From Halococcus salsus (GTDB lineage: Archaea; Halobacteriota; Halobacteria; Halobacteriales; Halococcaceae), in NCBI RefSeq assembly GCF_009900715.1, contig NZ_JAAAJC010000003.1, forward strand, positions 62,001-126,000: a stretch of 64,000 nucleotides of DNA, written 5' to 3'. Made by a program: the position numbers and the translations under genes. Below, piece after piece: positions 7,526 to 17,224 of this stretch (position 1 is the first letter of the stretch; each line of letters begins with the position of its first letter). The notes under the pieces were generated by a model, which did not search any database, was not told the DNA's origin, and saw only the letters and a program-made list of their open reading frames with translations.

Positions 7526-8374
7526 CTAGTTCGAGTCCTCGTTCTGGAGCTCTTCGAGTTCGGCTTCGACCTCGGGGTCGGCGGGTTCGTCGCTGCCCGC
7601 ACTCGAACCGCCGTCGTCCGTGTCGGTCGTCTCGGCGGTCTCCGTTTCGGTTTCCGTGGACGTACTCGACGACCCACCGCCACCCATCTCGCCCCGGAGG
7701 GTTTCGAGTTCGGCCTCGACCTCGCTGTCGGTGCCGAGCGATTCGAGCTCGCGGTCGATGCTGTCCTTGTCCGAGAGCGCGTCCTCGAAGGCCCCCGACT
7801 CCTCGAGTTCGTCCATCGCCTCGGCGCGGGCCTCCATGTCCTCGGTGCGTTCGTTTGCGCGTTCGATCGAACGGCCGACGTCCTCCATCTCGTCGCCCGC
7901 CCCGGTCATCGCTTCGGAGACACGCGTGCTCGCCTCGGCGGCCTCGTAGCGCGCCTTCATGGTCTCCTTCTGGGTCCGGAACTCCTCGATCCGACCCTGG
8001 AGGGTGTTCTTCTTCTCGACCAGCTGGTCCTGGGTGTTCTGGAGGTCGGCGATCTGGCTCTCCAGATCCTCGATCTGAGTCATCTTCTGTTTCTTCTTTT
8101 CGAGGGCCTGCCGCGCGAGGTCGTCGCGGTCCTGGCGCACCGCCTCGCGGGCCTGCTCGTTGTGCTTGTCGACGTTCTCCTCCAGCCGTCGTTTCTGGAT
8201 CTCGAGGCGTTTCTTCTGGGTGGTGAGGTCCGCGATCCCGCCTTTCACGTCCTGTAGCTGGTCGCGGAGCTGTTCGTAGGAGTAATCCAGTGCCTCGCTC
8301 GGGTCCTCGGCGTTGTTGAGGATCGCGTTGAGCCGCGACCGAACCACGTACGACGCGCGTGAAAGGATGCCCAT
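7526..8374 (-). CDS. pspA: PspA/IM30 (Vipp1) family membrane-stress protein
   Basis: A 282-residue protein. It opens with the amphipathic helix MGILSRASYVVRSRLNAIL, then NAEDPSEALDYSYEQLRDQL, the classical PspA signature, and long coiled-coil helices to about residue 215. PspA proteins are ESCRT-III-like polymers that bind stressed membranes. The C-terminal 60 residues are disordered, Gly/Ser/Thr/Glu-rich, and contain two copies of a short motif: SEVEAELETLRGEM (about 216-229) and PEVEAELEELQNED at the very end. It shares a 55-bp divergent promoter region with the alpha/beta hydrolase gene. Confidence 0.92.
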   Translation of the reverse strand: MGILSRASYVVRSRLNAILNNAEDPSEALDYSYEQLRDQLQDVKGGIADLTTQKKRLEIQKRRLEENVDKHNEQAREAVRQDRDDLARQALEKKKQKMTQIEDLESQIADLQNTQDQLVEKKNTLQGRIEEFRTQKETMKARYEAAEASTRVSEAMTGAGDEMEDVGRSIERANERTEDMEARAEAMDELEESGAFEDALSDKDSIDRELESLGTDSEVEAELETLRGEMGGGGSSSTSTETETETAETTDTDDGGSSAGSDEPADPEVEAELEELQNEDSN

Positions 8375-8397
8375 ACCGGCCCCTAGCGTCCCGCCAT

Positions 8398-8404
8398 CTT
8401 AAAA
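8398..8404. promoter_or_regulatory. Shared TATA element of divergent promoters
   Basis: CTTAAAA sits in the middle of a 55-bp gap, about 27 bases from the pspA ATG on one side and 29 bases from the hydrolase ATG on the other. Both genes could be leaderless from this one AT-rich element; nothing else in the gap resembles a TATA box. Confidence 0.5.
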
Positions 8405-8429
8405 CACCGCCCGTTCGCAGACGAGGCCG

Positions 8430-9029
8430 ATGACCGTGGTTATTCCCGGCGGGCGCGACGTCCGCGGAACGCTCGACACCCCCGAGGACGTGAACAAGAA
8501 CGACCGCTTCGAGCGACTCGTCGTGGCGTGTCCACCCCACCCGCAGGACGGCGGCACCCGCTCGGACCAGCGGCTCACCGCCGTGAGCGACGCGCTCTGC
8601 GAGGCGGGGATCGCCTGCCTCCGGTTCGACTACGGAGCGTGGGACGAGGGCCGCGGCGAGCAGGAAGACGCCAAAAGCGCCGTCGAGTGGGCGCGCGAGC
8701 GCGCGGATCAGGTTGGACTCTTCGGGTTCAGCTTCGGCGCGACGATGGCGCTGTGCGCCGCGAGCGATATCGAGGGCCTCTGGGGCGTGTGTGCGCTCGC
8801 GCCCGACCGTGGCGAGGGCGAAAGCGACGCGGTGGCCGCGCTCGACGGGATCGACGATCGAGTGAAAGTTCTCTACGCCGAACGCGATACGACCGCCGAC
8901 TGGGAGCCCGTGGTCGAGCGCGCCCGCGACCTCGATATCGCCGTCGAGGGGCTCTCGGCCGACCACTTCTTCCTCGGGCAGGCGGAGAAGGTCGCGGTGC
9001 GGGTCGTGGCGTTCTTCGAGGGGAACTGA
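8430..9029 (+). CDS. Alpha/beta hydrolase, dienelactone hydrolase-like
   Basis: A 199-residue alpha/beta hydrolase. The nucleophile elbow is GFSFGAT (about 96-102), an oxyanion segment is ACPPHPQDGG, and the late His is in SADHFFLGQ (about 178-186); an Asp in YAERDTTADW can complete the triad. The fold and length match small dienelactone-hydrolase-like esterases common in haloarchaea. Substrate unknown. It faces pspA across a very short promoter region and its 3' end lies 14 bases from the convergent permease gene. Confidence 0.85.
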   Translation: MTVVIPGGRDVRGTLDTPEDVNKNDRFERLVVACPPHPQDGGTRSDQRLTAVSDALCEAGIACLRFDYGAWDEGRGEQEDAKSAVEWARERADQVGLFGFSFGATMALCAASDIEGLWGVCALAPDRGEGESDAVAALDGIDDRVKVLYAERDTTADWEPVVERARDLDIAVEGLSADHFFLGQAEKVAVRVVAFFEGN

Positions 9030-9043
9030 GCCCGTTTCCCGCC

Positions 9044-9832
9044 TCAGTCCGTCAGCCCGTAGCCGCGTTTGAACAGCAGGACGTCGACCCCGACCATCAC
9101 CGCCGCCGCGACGGCGAGGACGACGAGCGAGACCGTCGGGTCGATGTCGGCGGTCCCGAGGAAGCCGTAGCGGAGGCCGTCGACCATGTAGACCATCGGG
9201 TTGAGGAGCGAGACGGTCTGCCAGATGGGGGGCAGCGCCGAGAGCGGATAGAAGACCGCCCCGAAGAACACCAGCGGCCGGATGATGAACTGGTTCATCA
9301 CCGTGAGGTAGTCGAAGTCCTCGGCCCAGAGCCCGCCCAGGACCCCGAAGGCCGCGAAGAGCACCGTGATCACGAGCACGAAGCCCACGGTGTAGACCGG
9401 GTGGGCCGTGCCCACCGGCGGCACGCCGGGGTCGAGGTTCGTGAAGACCACGCCGACGAGCGTGACGAGCGCCGCGATCACGATCCCGCGGAGCGCGCTC
9501 GCCGAGATGTACGAGCCGACCATCTCGACGTACGAGAGCGGCGCGGTCTGGACCTCGTGGATGTAGGCGTTCCAGCGACCGTGGAAGATGGTGAAGGAGG
9601 CGTTCTGGAAGGCGTCGCTGGTCGCGCCGAGCACGACGAGCCCCGGGAGGATGAACAGGATGTAGGGCGTCCCGCCGGTCGCGTTGATCCGCCCGCCGAG
9701 GATCACCCCGAAAACCACGAAGTAGAGCGCGTTGGTGATGACAGGAGGGAGAAACGTGTTCCACGGCCGCCGGACGTACCGGAGCACCTCGCGGCGGAGC
9801 AGGGTTCGCGCGCCCGTCGAGACCACGCTCAC
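9044..9832 (-). CDS. ABC-2 type exporter permease
   Basis: A 262-residue ABC-2 membrane protein starting with GTG at 9832. Six hydrophobic segments are visible, with the typical TLLRREVLRYVRRPWNTFL amphipathic start, PYILFILPGLVVLG, and the C-terminal VFFGAVFYPLSALP segment seen in drug, polysaccharide or multidrug exporters. The start codon overlaps the stop of the ATPase gene (GTGA at 9829-9832), so the two subunits are co-translated. Substrate cannot be told from the sequence. Confidence 0.92.
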   Translation of the reverse strand: MSVVSTGARTLLRREVLRYVRRPWNTFLPPVITNALYFVVFGVILGGRINATGGTPYILFILPGLVVLGATSDAFQNASFTIFHGRWNAYIHEVQTAPLSYVEMVGSYISASALRGIVIAALVTLVGVVFTNLDPGVPPVGTAHPVYTVGFVLVITVLFAAFGVLGGLWAEDFDYLTVMNQFIIRPLVFFGAVFYPLSALPPIWQTVSLLNPMVYMVDGLRYGFLGTADIDPTVSLVVLAVAAAVMVGVDVLLFKRGYGLTD

Positions 9833-10821
9833 TGCGAGGCCCCCGGTGGGGCGGCGGCCTCGGCGTCACGTTCGGGATCGTCGAGGTCGCCGGTCGCCGG
9901 TTCCTCGTCGTGGCTCGTCAGCGAGATGAACACCTCTTCGAGCGACGTCCGCGAGATGTCGACGTCGACCACGGTGTGGCCCTGGCGGTCGAGGTCACGG
10001 ACGAGCGCCGGGGTGACTTCGCCACCCGAAGCGGCCGAGACGGTGAGGAGGTCGCCGTCGAGGTCGACGTCGGTGACGCGGTCGTCCGTGACGGCCGGGG
10101 TCGAGGTCGGCGGGTCGCGGAGCCGGAGGCGGACGGTGTCGTCGCCTTTCGCCATCAGGTCGGCCGGGCTCGCGACCGTGACCTTTTGGCCCTGGTCCAT
10201 GATGGCGACCTCGTCGCAGAGCTGTTCGGCCTCCTCGATGTAGTGGGTCGTCAGGAGCACCGTCAATCCGTCCTCGTTGAGGTCGGTGATGATCTCCCAG
10301 AGGTCGTGGCGGAGTTCGACGTCGACGCCCGCGGTGGGTTCGTCGAGGATCAGGAGGTCCGGGTCCGAGACCAGCGCGCGGGCGAGCATGAACCGGCGCT
10401 TCATCCCGCCGGAGAGCCAGTCGAATCTGGAGTTTCGCTTCTCGTAGATACCGACCGTTTTGAGCGCCTCGTCCGCCCGGCGGCGGGCTTCTTCCCCATC
10501 GACGCCGTGATAGCCCGCCTGGTGGAGCAGGACCTCGCGAACCGGGAAGAACCGGTCGACGTTGAACTCCTGGGGGGCGAGGCCGATCCGCGAGCGGACC
10601 TCGCGGTAGTCGGCCTCGACGTCGTTGCCGAACACCAGCGCCTCGCCGCCGGACTTCGAGACCAGCCCGACGAGGATGTTGATGAAGGTTGTCTTGCCCG
10701 CGCCGTTCGGGCCGAGCAGCCCGAAGAACTCGCCCTGCTCGATGTCGAGCGAGAGGCCGTCGAGCGCCTGCACGTCGCCGTAGTTCTTCGTGAGGTCGGT
10801 CGTCGAGATGGCGAGTGACAC
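9829..10821 (-). CDS. ABC-2 exporter ATP-binding protein
   Basis: A 330-residue ATPase using GTG at 10821. Walker A is GPNGAGKTT (about 39-47), the signature is LSGGMKRR (about 136), and Walker B is LLILDEPTAGVD (about 155-166), followed by the His switch in LTTHY. After the nucleotide-binding domain (about 1-230) comes the usual C-terminal extension of ABC-2 ATPases ending in an Ala/Pro/Glu tail. Partner permease is immediately downstream by GTGA overlap. An ATG upstream in the same frame would give Arg/Pro-rich sequence with no family resemblance, so it is rejected. Confidence 0.93.
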   Translation of the reverse strand: MSLAISTTDLTKNYGDVQALDGLSLDIEQGEFFGLLGPNGAGKTTFINILVGLVSKSGGEALVFGNDVEADYREVRSRIGLAPQEFNVDRFFPVREVLLHQAGYHGVDGEEARRRADEALKTVGIYEKRNSRFDWLSGGMKRRFMLARALVSDPDLLILDEPTAGVDVELRHDLWEIITDLNEDGLTVLLTTHYIEEAEQLCDEVAIMDQGQKVTVASPADLMAKGDDTVRLRLRDPPTSTPAVTDDRVTDVDLDGDLLTVSAASGGEVTPALVRDLDRQGHTVVDVDISRTSLEEVFISLTSHDEEPATGDLDDPERDAEAAAPPGASQ

Positions 10822-10940
10822 TACGCGAACGGAGGCGTGGGAGGCGATTAAGGGTGTTGACCTCGGCGAATCGAGCCGGGCGCAGGTCGGGGCGGACGCA
10901 AAGCGAAACGTGCTTTTCGGGGCTTCGACAACGGGGCGCA

Positions 10941-12200
10941 GTGTCCACCGCAACCGACCGTCGAAGCCAGTTTTTCGCGCTCTATCTCGTTCGGTTCGCG
11001 GGGCGCTTCGGCTACTCGACGCTCATCGTGCTCCTCCCCTACTACGTCAACCGGCTCCACGCCTCGGGGCTGACGACCGGGCTGTTCTACTCGGGCTTCA
11101 CCGCCGCCCAGTTCCTCGCGGTCGTGCCGCTGGCGTGGGCCGGCGACCGCTACGACAAACGCGTCGTGCTCGGCGGCTGTCTCGCCGTCGGGGCCGTGGT
11201 CTACGCGCTGTTCACACAGGTCGTCTCGCCGGCGACCCTCGTCGGCATCCGCGCGCTCCAGGGTATCGTGGTGGTCGGGATCGGTCTCCTGACGTTGGCA
11301 TTCGTCGGCGAACTCGCCAGCAAGGAGACCCGCGCGAACGTCATCGGGAAGTCGAACGCCGCACGCTTCGCCGCCGCCATCGCGGGGAGCCTCACCGCCG
11401 GCGTAGTCTACCAACACTCCGGCTTCGCGCTCGTCTTCTGGCCCCTCGTCGCGCTCTACGTCGTCACCTTCCTCGCGGTCGTCCTCGTGCTCGAACCCGA
11501 CGAGACCACGATTCGTGGGATCCCCTTCACCGGCCTCGCGTTCAACCGCCGCATCCGCACCCTCAGCGTCTTCCGGGCGCAGTACTCGGTCGCCGTCACC
11601 CTCGTCCGGACGTGGGTGCCGCTCTTTGCAGGCGTGGTGGCCGCCCGGGGCGGCCTCGAGATGGTCCCGATCGCCGTCACGCTCGTGATCACCGCCGAGA
11701 AGCTCGCGAACCTCGTGCTCCAGCCCACGATAGGATCGCTCTCGGACCGCTACGGCCGCGCGCTGTTCGTCTTCGTCGGCGGCGGGACGTACGGGATCGT
11801 CGCGCTCGCCGTGCCCTTCACCCCCGCCGTCGGGACGGCGCTCGGCCTCCCCGATGCGATCCCTGCGGTCGGCTACGTCTCCGCCGCGTTCGTACCGCTG
11901 CTCGTACTCAACGCCCTGCTCGGCGTCACCGAGGCCTTCCGCGAACCTGCGAGCATGGCGCTGTTCGCCGACGAGGGGAGCGACGACGACGAAAGTGGCG
12001 TGGCCGCGAGCTTCGGGATCCGCGACCTCGTCTGGCGACCCGGCAGCCTGCTCGCCCCCGTCGTCGGCGGCTGGCTGATGAGTTCGGTCGGGATGGCGTG
12101 GGTGTTCTACCTCGGCGGGCTGGTCGCCGTCAGCGGCTCCCTCAGCTTCCTGTACGCTCTCGTGCGTGCCCACGGCCGCGGCGCGCTCACCGAGTGGTAG
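10941..12200 (+). CDS. MFS transporter
   Basis: A 419-residue major facilitator with about 12 membrane segments. The conserved loop between helices 2 and 3 reads WAGDRYDKRVVLGG (motif A), and its C-terminal-half copy is GSLSDRYGRALF. GTG at 10941 is the chosen start because the sequence before it is Arg/Gly-rich and unlike a protein N-terminus; the following STATDRRSQFFALYL leads straight into helix 1. Substrate unknown. A short acidic linker DEGSDDDESG is in a loop near residue 350. Confidence 0.88.
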   Translation: MSTATDRRSQFFALYLVRFAGRFGYSTLIVLLPYYVNRLHASGLTTGLFYSGFTAAQFLAVVPLAWAGDRYDKRVVLGGCLAVGAVVYALFTQVVSPATLVGIRALQGIVVVGIGLLTLAFVGELASKETRANVIGKSNAARFAAAIAGSLTAGVVYQHSGFALVFWPLVALYVVTFLAVVLVLEPDETTIRGIPFTGLAFNRRIRTLSVFRAQYSVAVTLVRTWVPLFAGVVAARGGLEMVPIAVTLVITAEKLANLVLQPTIGSLSDRYGRALFVFVGGGTYGIVALAVPFTPAVGTALGLPDAIPAVGYVSAAFVPLLVLNALLGVTEAFREPASMALFADEGSDDDESGVAASFGIRDLVWRPGSLLAPVVGGWLMSSVGMAWVFYLGGLVAVSGSLSFLYALVRAHGRGALTEW

Positions 12201-12241
12201 CCACCCCGATAGCCCGTTGGACCTGGTTCGGTGAGCGAAGC

Positions 12242-12586
12242 TCAGAGCAGCAGCTGCACGGTCCAGAGCACGACCATCCCGATACCGATGGTCGCGAACA
12301 TGTTCTTCGTTCGCCACGCAACCACCACGGCGACCCCGGCCGCGAGGAGCTTCGCCGGTTCGTAGACGAGGTGTGGCGTCGGTGCGGCCGAAAGCGAGAG
12401 TATCGAGGGGACGGCGAGCGCGGCGAACACCGTCACCGGGATGAACCGGAGGGTGCCCGTGAGCCGCGGCGGTACCCGCTCCAGCCGACCGATCAACGGG
12501 AGGAAGGAGAGCCGGAACAGGTACGTCGCACCCCCGACGACGGCGATGACCAGCCAGACCGCCGTCGTGGTGTATTCGGCCGTCAT
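12242..12586 (-). CDS. azlD: AzlD family branched-chain amino acid exporter subunit
   Basis: A 114-residue protein with four hydrophobic segments, including [20 protein letters not shown] and the closing [15 protein letters not shown]. Length and pattern match AzlD, the small partner of AzlC. Its ATG overlaps the azlC stop (ATGA at 12583-12586), so both subunits are made together. Family members export branched-chain amino acids or their analogues; the actual substrate here is inferred only from family. Confidence 0.88.
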   Translation of the reverse strand: MTAEYTTTAVWLVIAVVGGATYLFRLSFLPLIGRLERVPPRLTGTLRFIPVTVFAALAVPSILSLSAAPTPHLVYEPAKLLAAGVAVVVAWRTKNMFATIGIGMVVLWTVQLLL

Positions 12587-13338
12587 CCCGACCCCTCGTT
12601 CGTCGTGTCCGCCCCGCCGTCCGACCGCGGTTCCCGGTCGACCGTCGGGAAGGTCCCCCGGTGGACTTCGACCGCCACGCCGGCGGCGATCCCGACGAGC
12701 GCCGCCGCGACGAGGCTCAGGTTGAACGGCAGGACGGCGGCGACGAGGCTCACGCCGGCCGCGACGAGCGCGGCGACCACGGTCGAGCGGTCGTCGAGCG
12801 TCGTGAACAGCAGCGCCAGGTAGGTGAGCGGGATGGCGAACTCCAGGGAGAGCCCCGCGGGGAGGTTCGCTCCGAGGACTATCCCGAGCGCGGTGCTCAC
12901 GACCCAGGTCGTCAGCATCGCGACCCCGGAGCCGAGGTAGAACCGCTTGTGATGCTGGACGTCGGGCCCCGAGTTCCGGAACTCGGTGATGGCGACCGCG
13001 TAGGTCTCGTCGTTGAGGAAGTACGCGCTGACCCACTTGGCGGGGCCGCTGAGCCGCCGGAAGTACGGCGCGATCGACGCGCTGTACATGGTGTGCCGGA
13101 CGTTCATGACGACGGCCGTCATGACCACCACCGCGACGGGCGCGCCCTGCCCCATGAGGTCGATGGCCGCGAGCTGGGCCGCGCCCGCGAAGACGAGAAC
13201 CGACATCCCGACCATCTCGACGGGCGAGAGGCCGACGTTCGAGGCGGTCACCCCGACGATCAGCCCGAACGGGAGGACCCCGAGGAGGAGCGGGGCGGTG
13301 GCCTTCGCGCCGGCGACGAGATCGTGTCGGGCGCTCAT
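12583..13338 (-). CDS. azlC: AzlC family branched-chain amino acid exporter
   Basis: A 251-residue membrane protein with [18 protein letters not shown] at the start and [34 protein letters not shown] and [10 protein letters not shown], all typical of AzlC. It forms the exporter with AzlD. The ATG at 13338 is preferred; an in-frame ATG at 13395 would leave only 27 bases to the divergent pyrG start. The C-terminal tail is acidic. Confidence 0.9.
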   Translation of the reverse strand: MSARHDLVAGAKATAPLLLGVLPFGLIVGVTASNVGLSPVEMVGMSVLVFAGAAQLAAIDLMGQGAPVAVVVMTAVVMNVRHTMYSASIAPYFRRLSGPAKWVSAYFLNDETYAVAITEFRNSGPDVQHHKRFYLGSGVAMLTTWVVSTALGIVLGANLPAGLSLEFAIPLTYLALLFTTLDDRSTVVAALVAAGVSLVAAVLPFNLSLVAAALVGIAAGVAVEVHRGTFPTVDREPRSDGGADTTNEGSG

Positions 13339-13422
13339 CCCGTCCAGCACCCGTGCGTGAGACGTGTCATGGATGGACTGGACCTCCGAAACCATTTTGT
13401 CCTCCGGTTGCAGACCGTTGCT

Positions 13423-15060
13423 ATGCCGACAAACTCCGCGAGTCCCGACGGGGGACCCAAATTCGTTTTCGTCACCGGGGGCGTGATGAGCGGCCTCGGG
13501 AAGGGAATCACCGCGGCGAGCACGGGCCGCCTCCTCGAGAACGCCGGTTTCGACGTCACGGCCGTCAAGATCGACCCCTATCTCAACGTCGACGCGGGCA
13601 CGATGAACCCCTACCAGCACGGCGAGGTATACGTCCTCAACGACGGCGGCGAGGTCGACCTGGATCTCGGGAACTACGAACGGTTCCTCGACGAGGACAT
13701 GAGCTTCGACCAGAATATTACGACTGGCAAGCTCTACAAGAACGTCATCGAGAAGGAGCGCGCCGGCGACTACCTCGGGAAAACAGTACAGATAATCCCC
13801 CACATCACCGACGACATCAAGCGCCGCATCAGGGAGGCCGCCGCGGGCCACGACGTCTGTCTCATCGAGGTCGGCGGAACGGTTGGAGATATCGAGGGCG
13901 GCCCCTACTACGAGGCGATCCGACAGTTCACCCACGAGGAGAACGAGGAGGACGTCCTGCTGGCGCACGTCACCCTCGTTCCCTTCTCGAAGAACGGCGA
14001 GCAGAAGACCAAACCCACCCAGCACAGCGTGAAGGAGCTCCGCTCGATCGGGCTCCAGCCCGACATCGTGGTCGGGCGGTGTGAGGAGAAACTCGACCCC
14101 GACACCAAGGAGAAGATCGCGCTGTTCTGTGACGTCCCGAGGGAGGCCGTCTTCTCGAACCCCGACGTCGAGGACATCTACCACGTCCCCCTCGTCGTCG
14201 AGGAGGAAGGGCTCGACGAGCACGTCATGGAGCGCCTGGATATCGAGGACGCGGCACAGCCGGCCGCCGAACGCGCGGGCTGGTGGCGCGACGTCGTGAC
14301 CCGCGAGAAGTCCGGGACGGTGAAGGTGGCGCTCGTCGGGAAGTACGCGCTCGAAGACGCCTACCTCTCGATCCACGAGGCGCTGAAGCACGCGGGTCTC
14401 GAGCACGGCGTCGAGGTCGAGGTGCTCTGGGTCGACGCCGAGGAGATGGCGAACACCCACCAGCGCCGGGTTCGGGAGGCCGACGCCATCGTGGTCCCCG
14501 GCGGGTTCGGCACGCGCGGCACGCGCGAGAAGATCGACGCCGCGCGATACGCCCGCGAGAACGAGGTGCCCTACCTCGGGCTCTGTCTCGGCTTCCAGAT
14601 GGCCGTGATCGAGTACGCCAGAAACGTCCTCGGGCTGGAAGGAGCCCACTCGACCGAGATGGTCCCCGAGACCCCCCATCCCGTCATCGGGTTGCTGCCC
14701 GAACAGTACGACGTCGAGGACCTCGGAGGCACCATGCGCCTCGGGGCTCACGCGACCGAGATCCAGCCGGGAACGCTCGCGGCCGAGTTATATGGGGAAT
14801 CGTGTACCGAACGCCACCGCCACCGCTACGAGGTCAACCCCGAGTACATCGACGACCTGGAGGCGGAGGGACTCCGCTTCTCGGGCCGGGCGAACAACCG
14901 GATGGAGGTCCTCGAACTCGACGACCACCCGTTCTTCTTCGGTACCCAGTTCCACCCCGAGTTCCGGTCGCGACCGGGTCGGGCGAGCCCGCCGTTCGTC
15001 GGGTTGCTCGACGCCGCCATCGAGAAGGAACCGACCGAGACCACCGAGGTCGAGGTCTGA
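13423..15060 (+). CDS. pyrG: CTP synthase (glutamine hydrolysing)
   Basis: A 545-residue enzyme that aminates UTP to CTP using glutamine and ATP. The N-terminal synthetase domain has [20 protein letters not shown] and [20 protein letters not shown]. The C-terminal class I glutamine amidotransferase has the nucleophile in [10 protein letters not shown] (Cys about 388) and the His/Glu in FGTQFHPEF. First gene of a tightly overlapping operon: guaAb begins inside its stop (TGATG). Leader is short and no clear TATA box is visible in the 84-bp gap to azlC. Confidence 0.98.
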   Translation: MPTNSASPDGGPKFVFVTGGVMSGLGKGITAASTGRLLENAGFDVTAVKIDPYLNVDAGTMNPYQHGEVYVLNDGGEVDLDLGNYERFLDEDMSFDQNITTGKLYKNVIEKERAGDYLGKTVQIIPHITDDIKRRIREAAAGHDVCLIEVGGTVGDIEGGPYYEAIRQFTHEENEEDVLLAHVTLVPFSKNGEQKTKPTQHSVKELRSIGLQPDIVVGRCEEKLDPDTKEKIALFCDVPREAVFSNPDVEDIYHVPLVVEEEGLDEHVMERLDIEDAAQPAAERAGWWRDVVTREKSGTVKVALVGKYALEDAYLSIHEALKHAGLEHGVEVEVLWVDAEEMANTHQRRVREADAIVVPGGFGTRGTREKIDAARYARENEVPYLGLCLGFQMAVIEYARNVLGLEGAHSTEMVPETPHPVIGLLPEQYDVEDLGGTMRLGAHATEIQPGTLAAELYGESCTERHRHRYEVNPEYIDDLEAEGLRFSGRANNRMEVLELDDHPFFFGTQFHPEFRSRPGRASPPFVGLLDAAIEKEPTETTEVEV

Positions 15061-15983
15061 TGGTCGACCCCGAAGAGTTCATCGACGAGGCGGTCGCGGG
15101 GATCGAGGCCGACGTCGGCGACGCGAGCGCGGTGATCGCGCTCTCCGGCGGTGTGGACTCGTCCGTGGCGGCGGCGCTGGCCTACGAGGCGCTCGGCGAC
15201 CGACTGACCCCCGTCTACGTCGACACCGGCCTGATGCGAAAGGGCGAGACCGAACAGGTCGAGGAGACCTTCTCCTACATGGAGAGTCTCCAGGTCGTCC
15301 ACGCCCAGGAACGGTTCCTCGACGCGCTCGCGGGCGTGACGGACCCGGAGGAGAAACGGCACGTCGTCGGCGAGCGATTCATCCGCGAACTCGAAACCGA
15401 GGCGCGCGAGACGGACGCCGACTACCTCGTCCAGGGCACCATCTACCCCGACCGGATCGAGTCGGAGGGCAACATCAAGTCCCACCACAACGTCGGCGGG
15501 CTCCCCGACAGAGTCGACTTCGAGGGGATCGTCGAACCCGTTCGCGACCTCTACAAGGACGAGGTCCGCGAGGTCGCCCGCGAACTCGGCCTCGACGACC
15601 TCGTGGCCGAGCGGATGCCGTTCCCGGGTCCCGGTCTCGCGGTGCGGGTGCTCGGCGAGGTCACCGAAGAAAAGCTCCACGTCGCGCGCGAGGCGACCCA
15701 GGCCGTCGAGGAGGAGTTGGAAAACGCCGACTACGAGCCCTGGCAGGCGCTCGCGGCGGTCATCGGGAAGGCCACGGGCGTGAAGGGGGACAACCGGGTC
15801 CACGGCTGGGTAGTCTCCGTGCGGGCGGTCGAGAGTCGGGACGGCATGACCGCGCGCGCCCTCGAAGTCGACTGGGACACCCTCCAGCGCCTCCAGAGCC
15901 GGATCACGGGATCGCTCGACAACGTCTCGCGTGTCGTCTACGACGTGACCCATAAACCGCCCGCGACCATCGAGTATGAGTGA
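15060..15983 (+). CDS. guaAb: GMP synthase, ATP pyrophosphatase subunit
   Basis: A 307-residue subunit that adenylates XMP and accepts ammonia to make GMP. The PP-loop is ALSGGVDSS (about 27-35); the dimer/C-terminal domain has [16 protein letters not shown] and the closing KPPATIEYE. In archaea GMP synthase is split, and the glutamine amidotransferase subunit must be encoded elsewhere since none is in this window. Start ATG overlaps the pyrG stop by one base, and its own stop overlaps the next gene by eight bases. Coupling CTP and GMP synthesis in one operon is typical of haloarchaea. Confidence 0.96.
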   Translation: MVDPEEFIDEAVAGIEADVGDASAVIALSGGVDSSVAAALAYEALGDRLTPVYVDTGLMRKGETEQVEETFSYMESLQVVHAQERFLDALAGVTDPEEKRHVVGERFIRELETEARETDADYLVQGTIYPDRIESEGNIKSHHNVGGLPDRVDFEGIVEPVRDLYKDEVREVARELGLDDLVAERMPFPGPGLAVRVLGEVTEEKLHVAREATQAVEEELENADYEPWQALAAVIGKATGVKGDNRVHGWVVSVRAVESRDGMTARALEVDWDTLQRLQSRITGSLDNVSRVVYDVTHKPPATIEYE

Positions 15984-16527
15984 TGTGGGTGTTTCGCGTC
16001 GCTCATCAGTGACCAAACTTCCCGCCGAGTTCTGTCCTCGATGCGGCAGTCCGCTGAAGTCGACGCGATTCGAGGGGCGCGACCGGCGCTACTGCGAGGC
16101 CTGTGACCGGATCGTCTTCCAGCAACCGGGCGTGGCAGCCAACGTCGCGGTCGTCGACGGGGAAGACGTGTTGTTGGTCCAGCGAGGGCGACCACCTCAC
16201 GAAGGCTCGTGGGCGTTGCCCGGCGGTGCAGTGGAGCACGACGAACCCCTCGCGGTGGCTGCGGCACGCGAACTCCGGGAGGAAACGAACGTCGAGGCGT
16301 CCCCGGTGGACCTCGTCCCGTTCGACACGTGGCAGTCCGACTTCTCGGATGGTGTCTACGCCGTCGCGGTCGGATTCGTCGTTTCGCGGGCCGATACAGC
16401 CGGCGAGCCGGCGGCGGGGTCCGACGCAGCGGACGCGCGATTTCGACCACTCGACAGTGGCCTATACGAAGACCTACGACCAGGAGCGAAAGCGAGAACT
16501 CGACGGGCGATCGAGGCAGTAGAATGA
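15976..16527 (+). CDS. NUDIX hydrolase with N-terminal zinc ribbon
   Basis: A 183-residue protein. Residues about 20-50 form a zinc ribbon, CPRCGS and later CEAC, as in NADH pyrophosphatase NudC-like or ADP-ribose NUDIX proteins. The NUDIX box is [20 protein letters not shown] followed by ET (about 82-104), with the REXXEE core. It hydrolyses a nucleoside diphosphate linked to another moiety; the exact substrate is not known. It overlaps guaAb by eight bases and the next gene by four (ATGA), so it belongs to the nucleotide operon. Confidence 0.88.
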   Translation: MSDVGVSRRSSVTKLPAEFCPRCGSPLKSTRFEGRDRRYCEACDRIVFQQPGVAANVAVVDGEDVLLVQRGRPPHEGSWALPGGAVEHDEPLAVAAARELREETNVEASPVDLVPFDTWQSDFSDGVYAVAVGFVVSRADTAGEPAAGSDAADARFRPLDSGLYEDLRPGAKARTRRAIEAVE

Positions 16528-16859
16528 CCGACCAGAAAGCGGTCGTCGCGGGTCCGGACCTCGACGGCCTCGGCGACGCACTCGAAGCCGAGGGTGTCGA
16601 AGTCTCGTGGGTCGAGGGCATCGCCAACCGGCCGGCGCTCGAAGACGCCGGTATCAGCGAGGCCGACGTCTTCGTCCTCACCGACGTCGAACAGGCCACC
16701 TCGATCCCGGTAGTCGTGGACCTGGTGGGACGGATCAGGATCGTCGTCTACTCGCGCGATTCGCTGCCGGAGTTCGCGAAGGGGCAGGCGGATCTCCTCG
16801 TCGACCCCGCGCTGCTCGACGCGCGAACGGTGGCCGAAGAACTCGCTGCGGACAATTAG
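16524..16859 (+). CDS. Haloarchaeal conserved protein (DUF7126-like)
   Basis: A 111-residue protein, [19 protein letters not shown] onward, with a Rossmann-like alternation of hydrophobic strands: VVAGP, VEVSWVEG, VFVLTD, IRIVVYSRD, DLLVDP. It resembles a response-regulator-like or TrkA-like half fold without phosphoacceptor motif. I believe it is the DUF7126 group. It is the last gene of the pyrG operon (ATGA overlap with the NUDIX gene), and its stop overlaps the stop of the convergent gene by three bases. Confidence 0.8.
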   Translation: MTDQKAVVAGPDLDGLGDALEAEGVEVSWVEGIANRPALEDAGISEADVFVLTDVEQATSIPVVVDLVGRIRIVVYSRDSLPEFAKGQADLLVDPALLDARTVAEELAADN

Positions 16860-17182
16860 AACGACGAGATCAGGCCGTCGACGCTCTCGTCGCCCTCGAC
16901 GTGGCGCTCGTTGTAGGTCTCCATGAACTCGCGAGCGGTGCCGATGGCGGTGTCGCGACCCTCGATCTCCTCGCGGAGGACGTCCGGCCCATCACCTGTC
17001 TCGCGGATCGCGTTCACCTGCCAGACGTCTTGGTCGGTGTCGGCGGCGTTCGTCGCGGGCTGGAGGTGGAGCTCGATGGAGTCGCGCTCGTACTGGATCG
17101 GCTGCTGTGGGTTGTACTGGCCGCCCTGTTGGTCGGTGTCCTCGATTCGGCTCCAGCCGTTCGGCAGGTCGTCGGTACTCAT
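16856..17182 (-). CDS. Small acidic haloarchaeal conserved protein
   Basis: A 108-residue protein, MSTDDLPNGWSRIEDTDQQ onward, Gln/Asn/Asp-rich at the N-terminus and ending ESVDGLISSF. The central segment RDSIELHLQPA followed by DQDVWQVNAIRET looks like two beta strands. No known domain. The stop codon TAA shares bases with the convergent TAG (TTAG at 16856-16859). The 42-bp gap to the next upstream minus gene allows its own promoter. Confidence 0.75.
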   Translation of the reverse strand: MSTDDLPNGWSRIEDTDQQGGQYNPQQPIQYERDSIELHLQPATNAADTDQDVWQVNAIRETGDGPDVLREEIEGRDTAIGTAREFMETYNERHVEGDESVDGLISSF

Positions 17183-17224
17183 CGTCCCATCCCTCGTCGT
17201 CCGGCACCAAAGCGTCCCGGTTCT

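Noticed and set aside
13338..13422. Longer azlC start at 13395
   Set aside because: It would leave 27 bases to the divergent pyrG start, and the added residues ([10 protein letters not shown] onward) do not resemble the family N-terminus.
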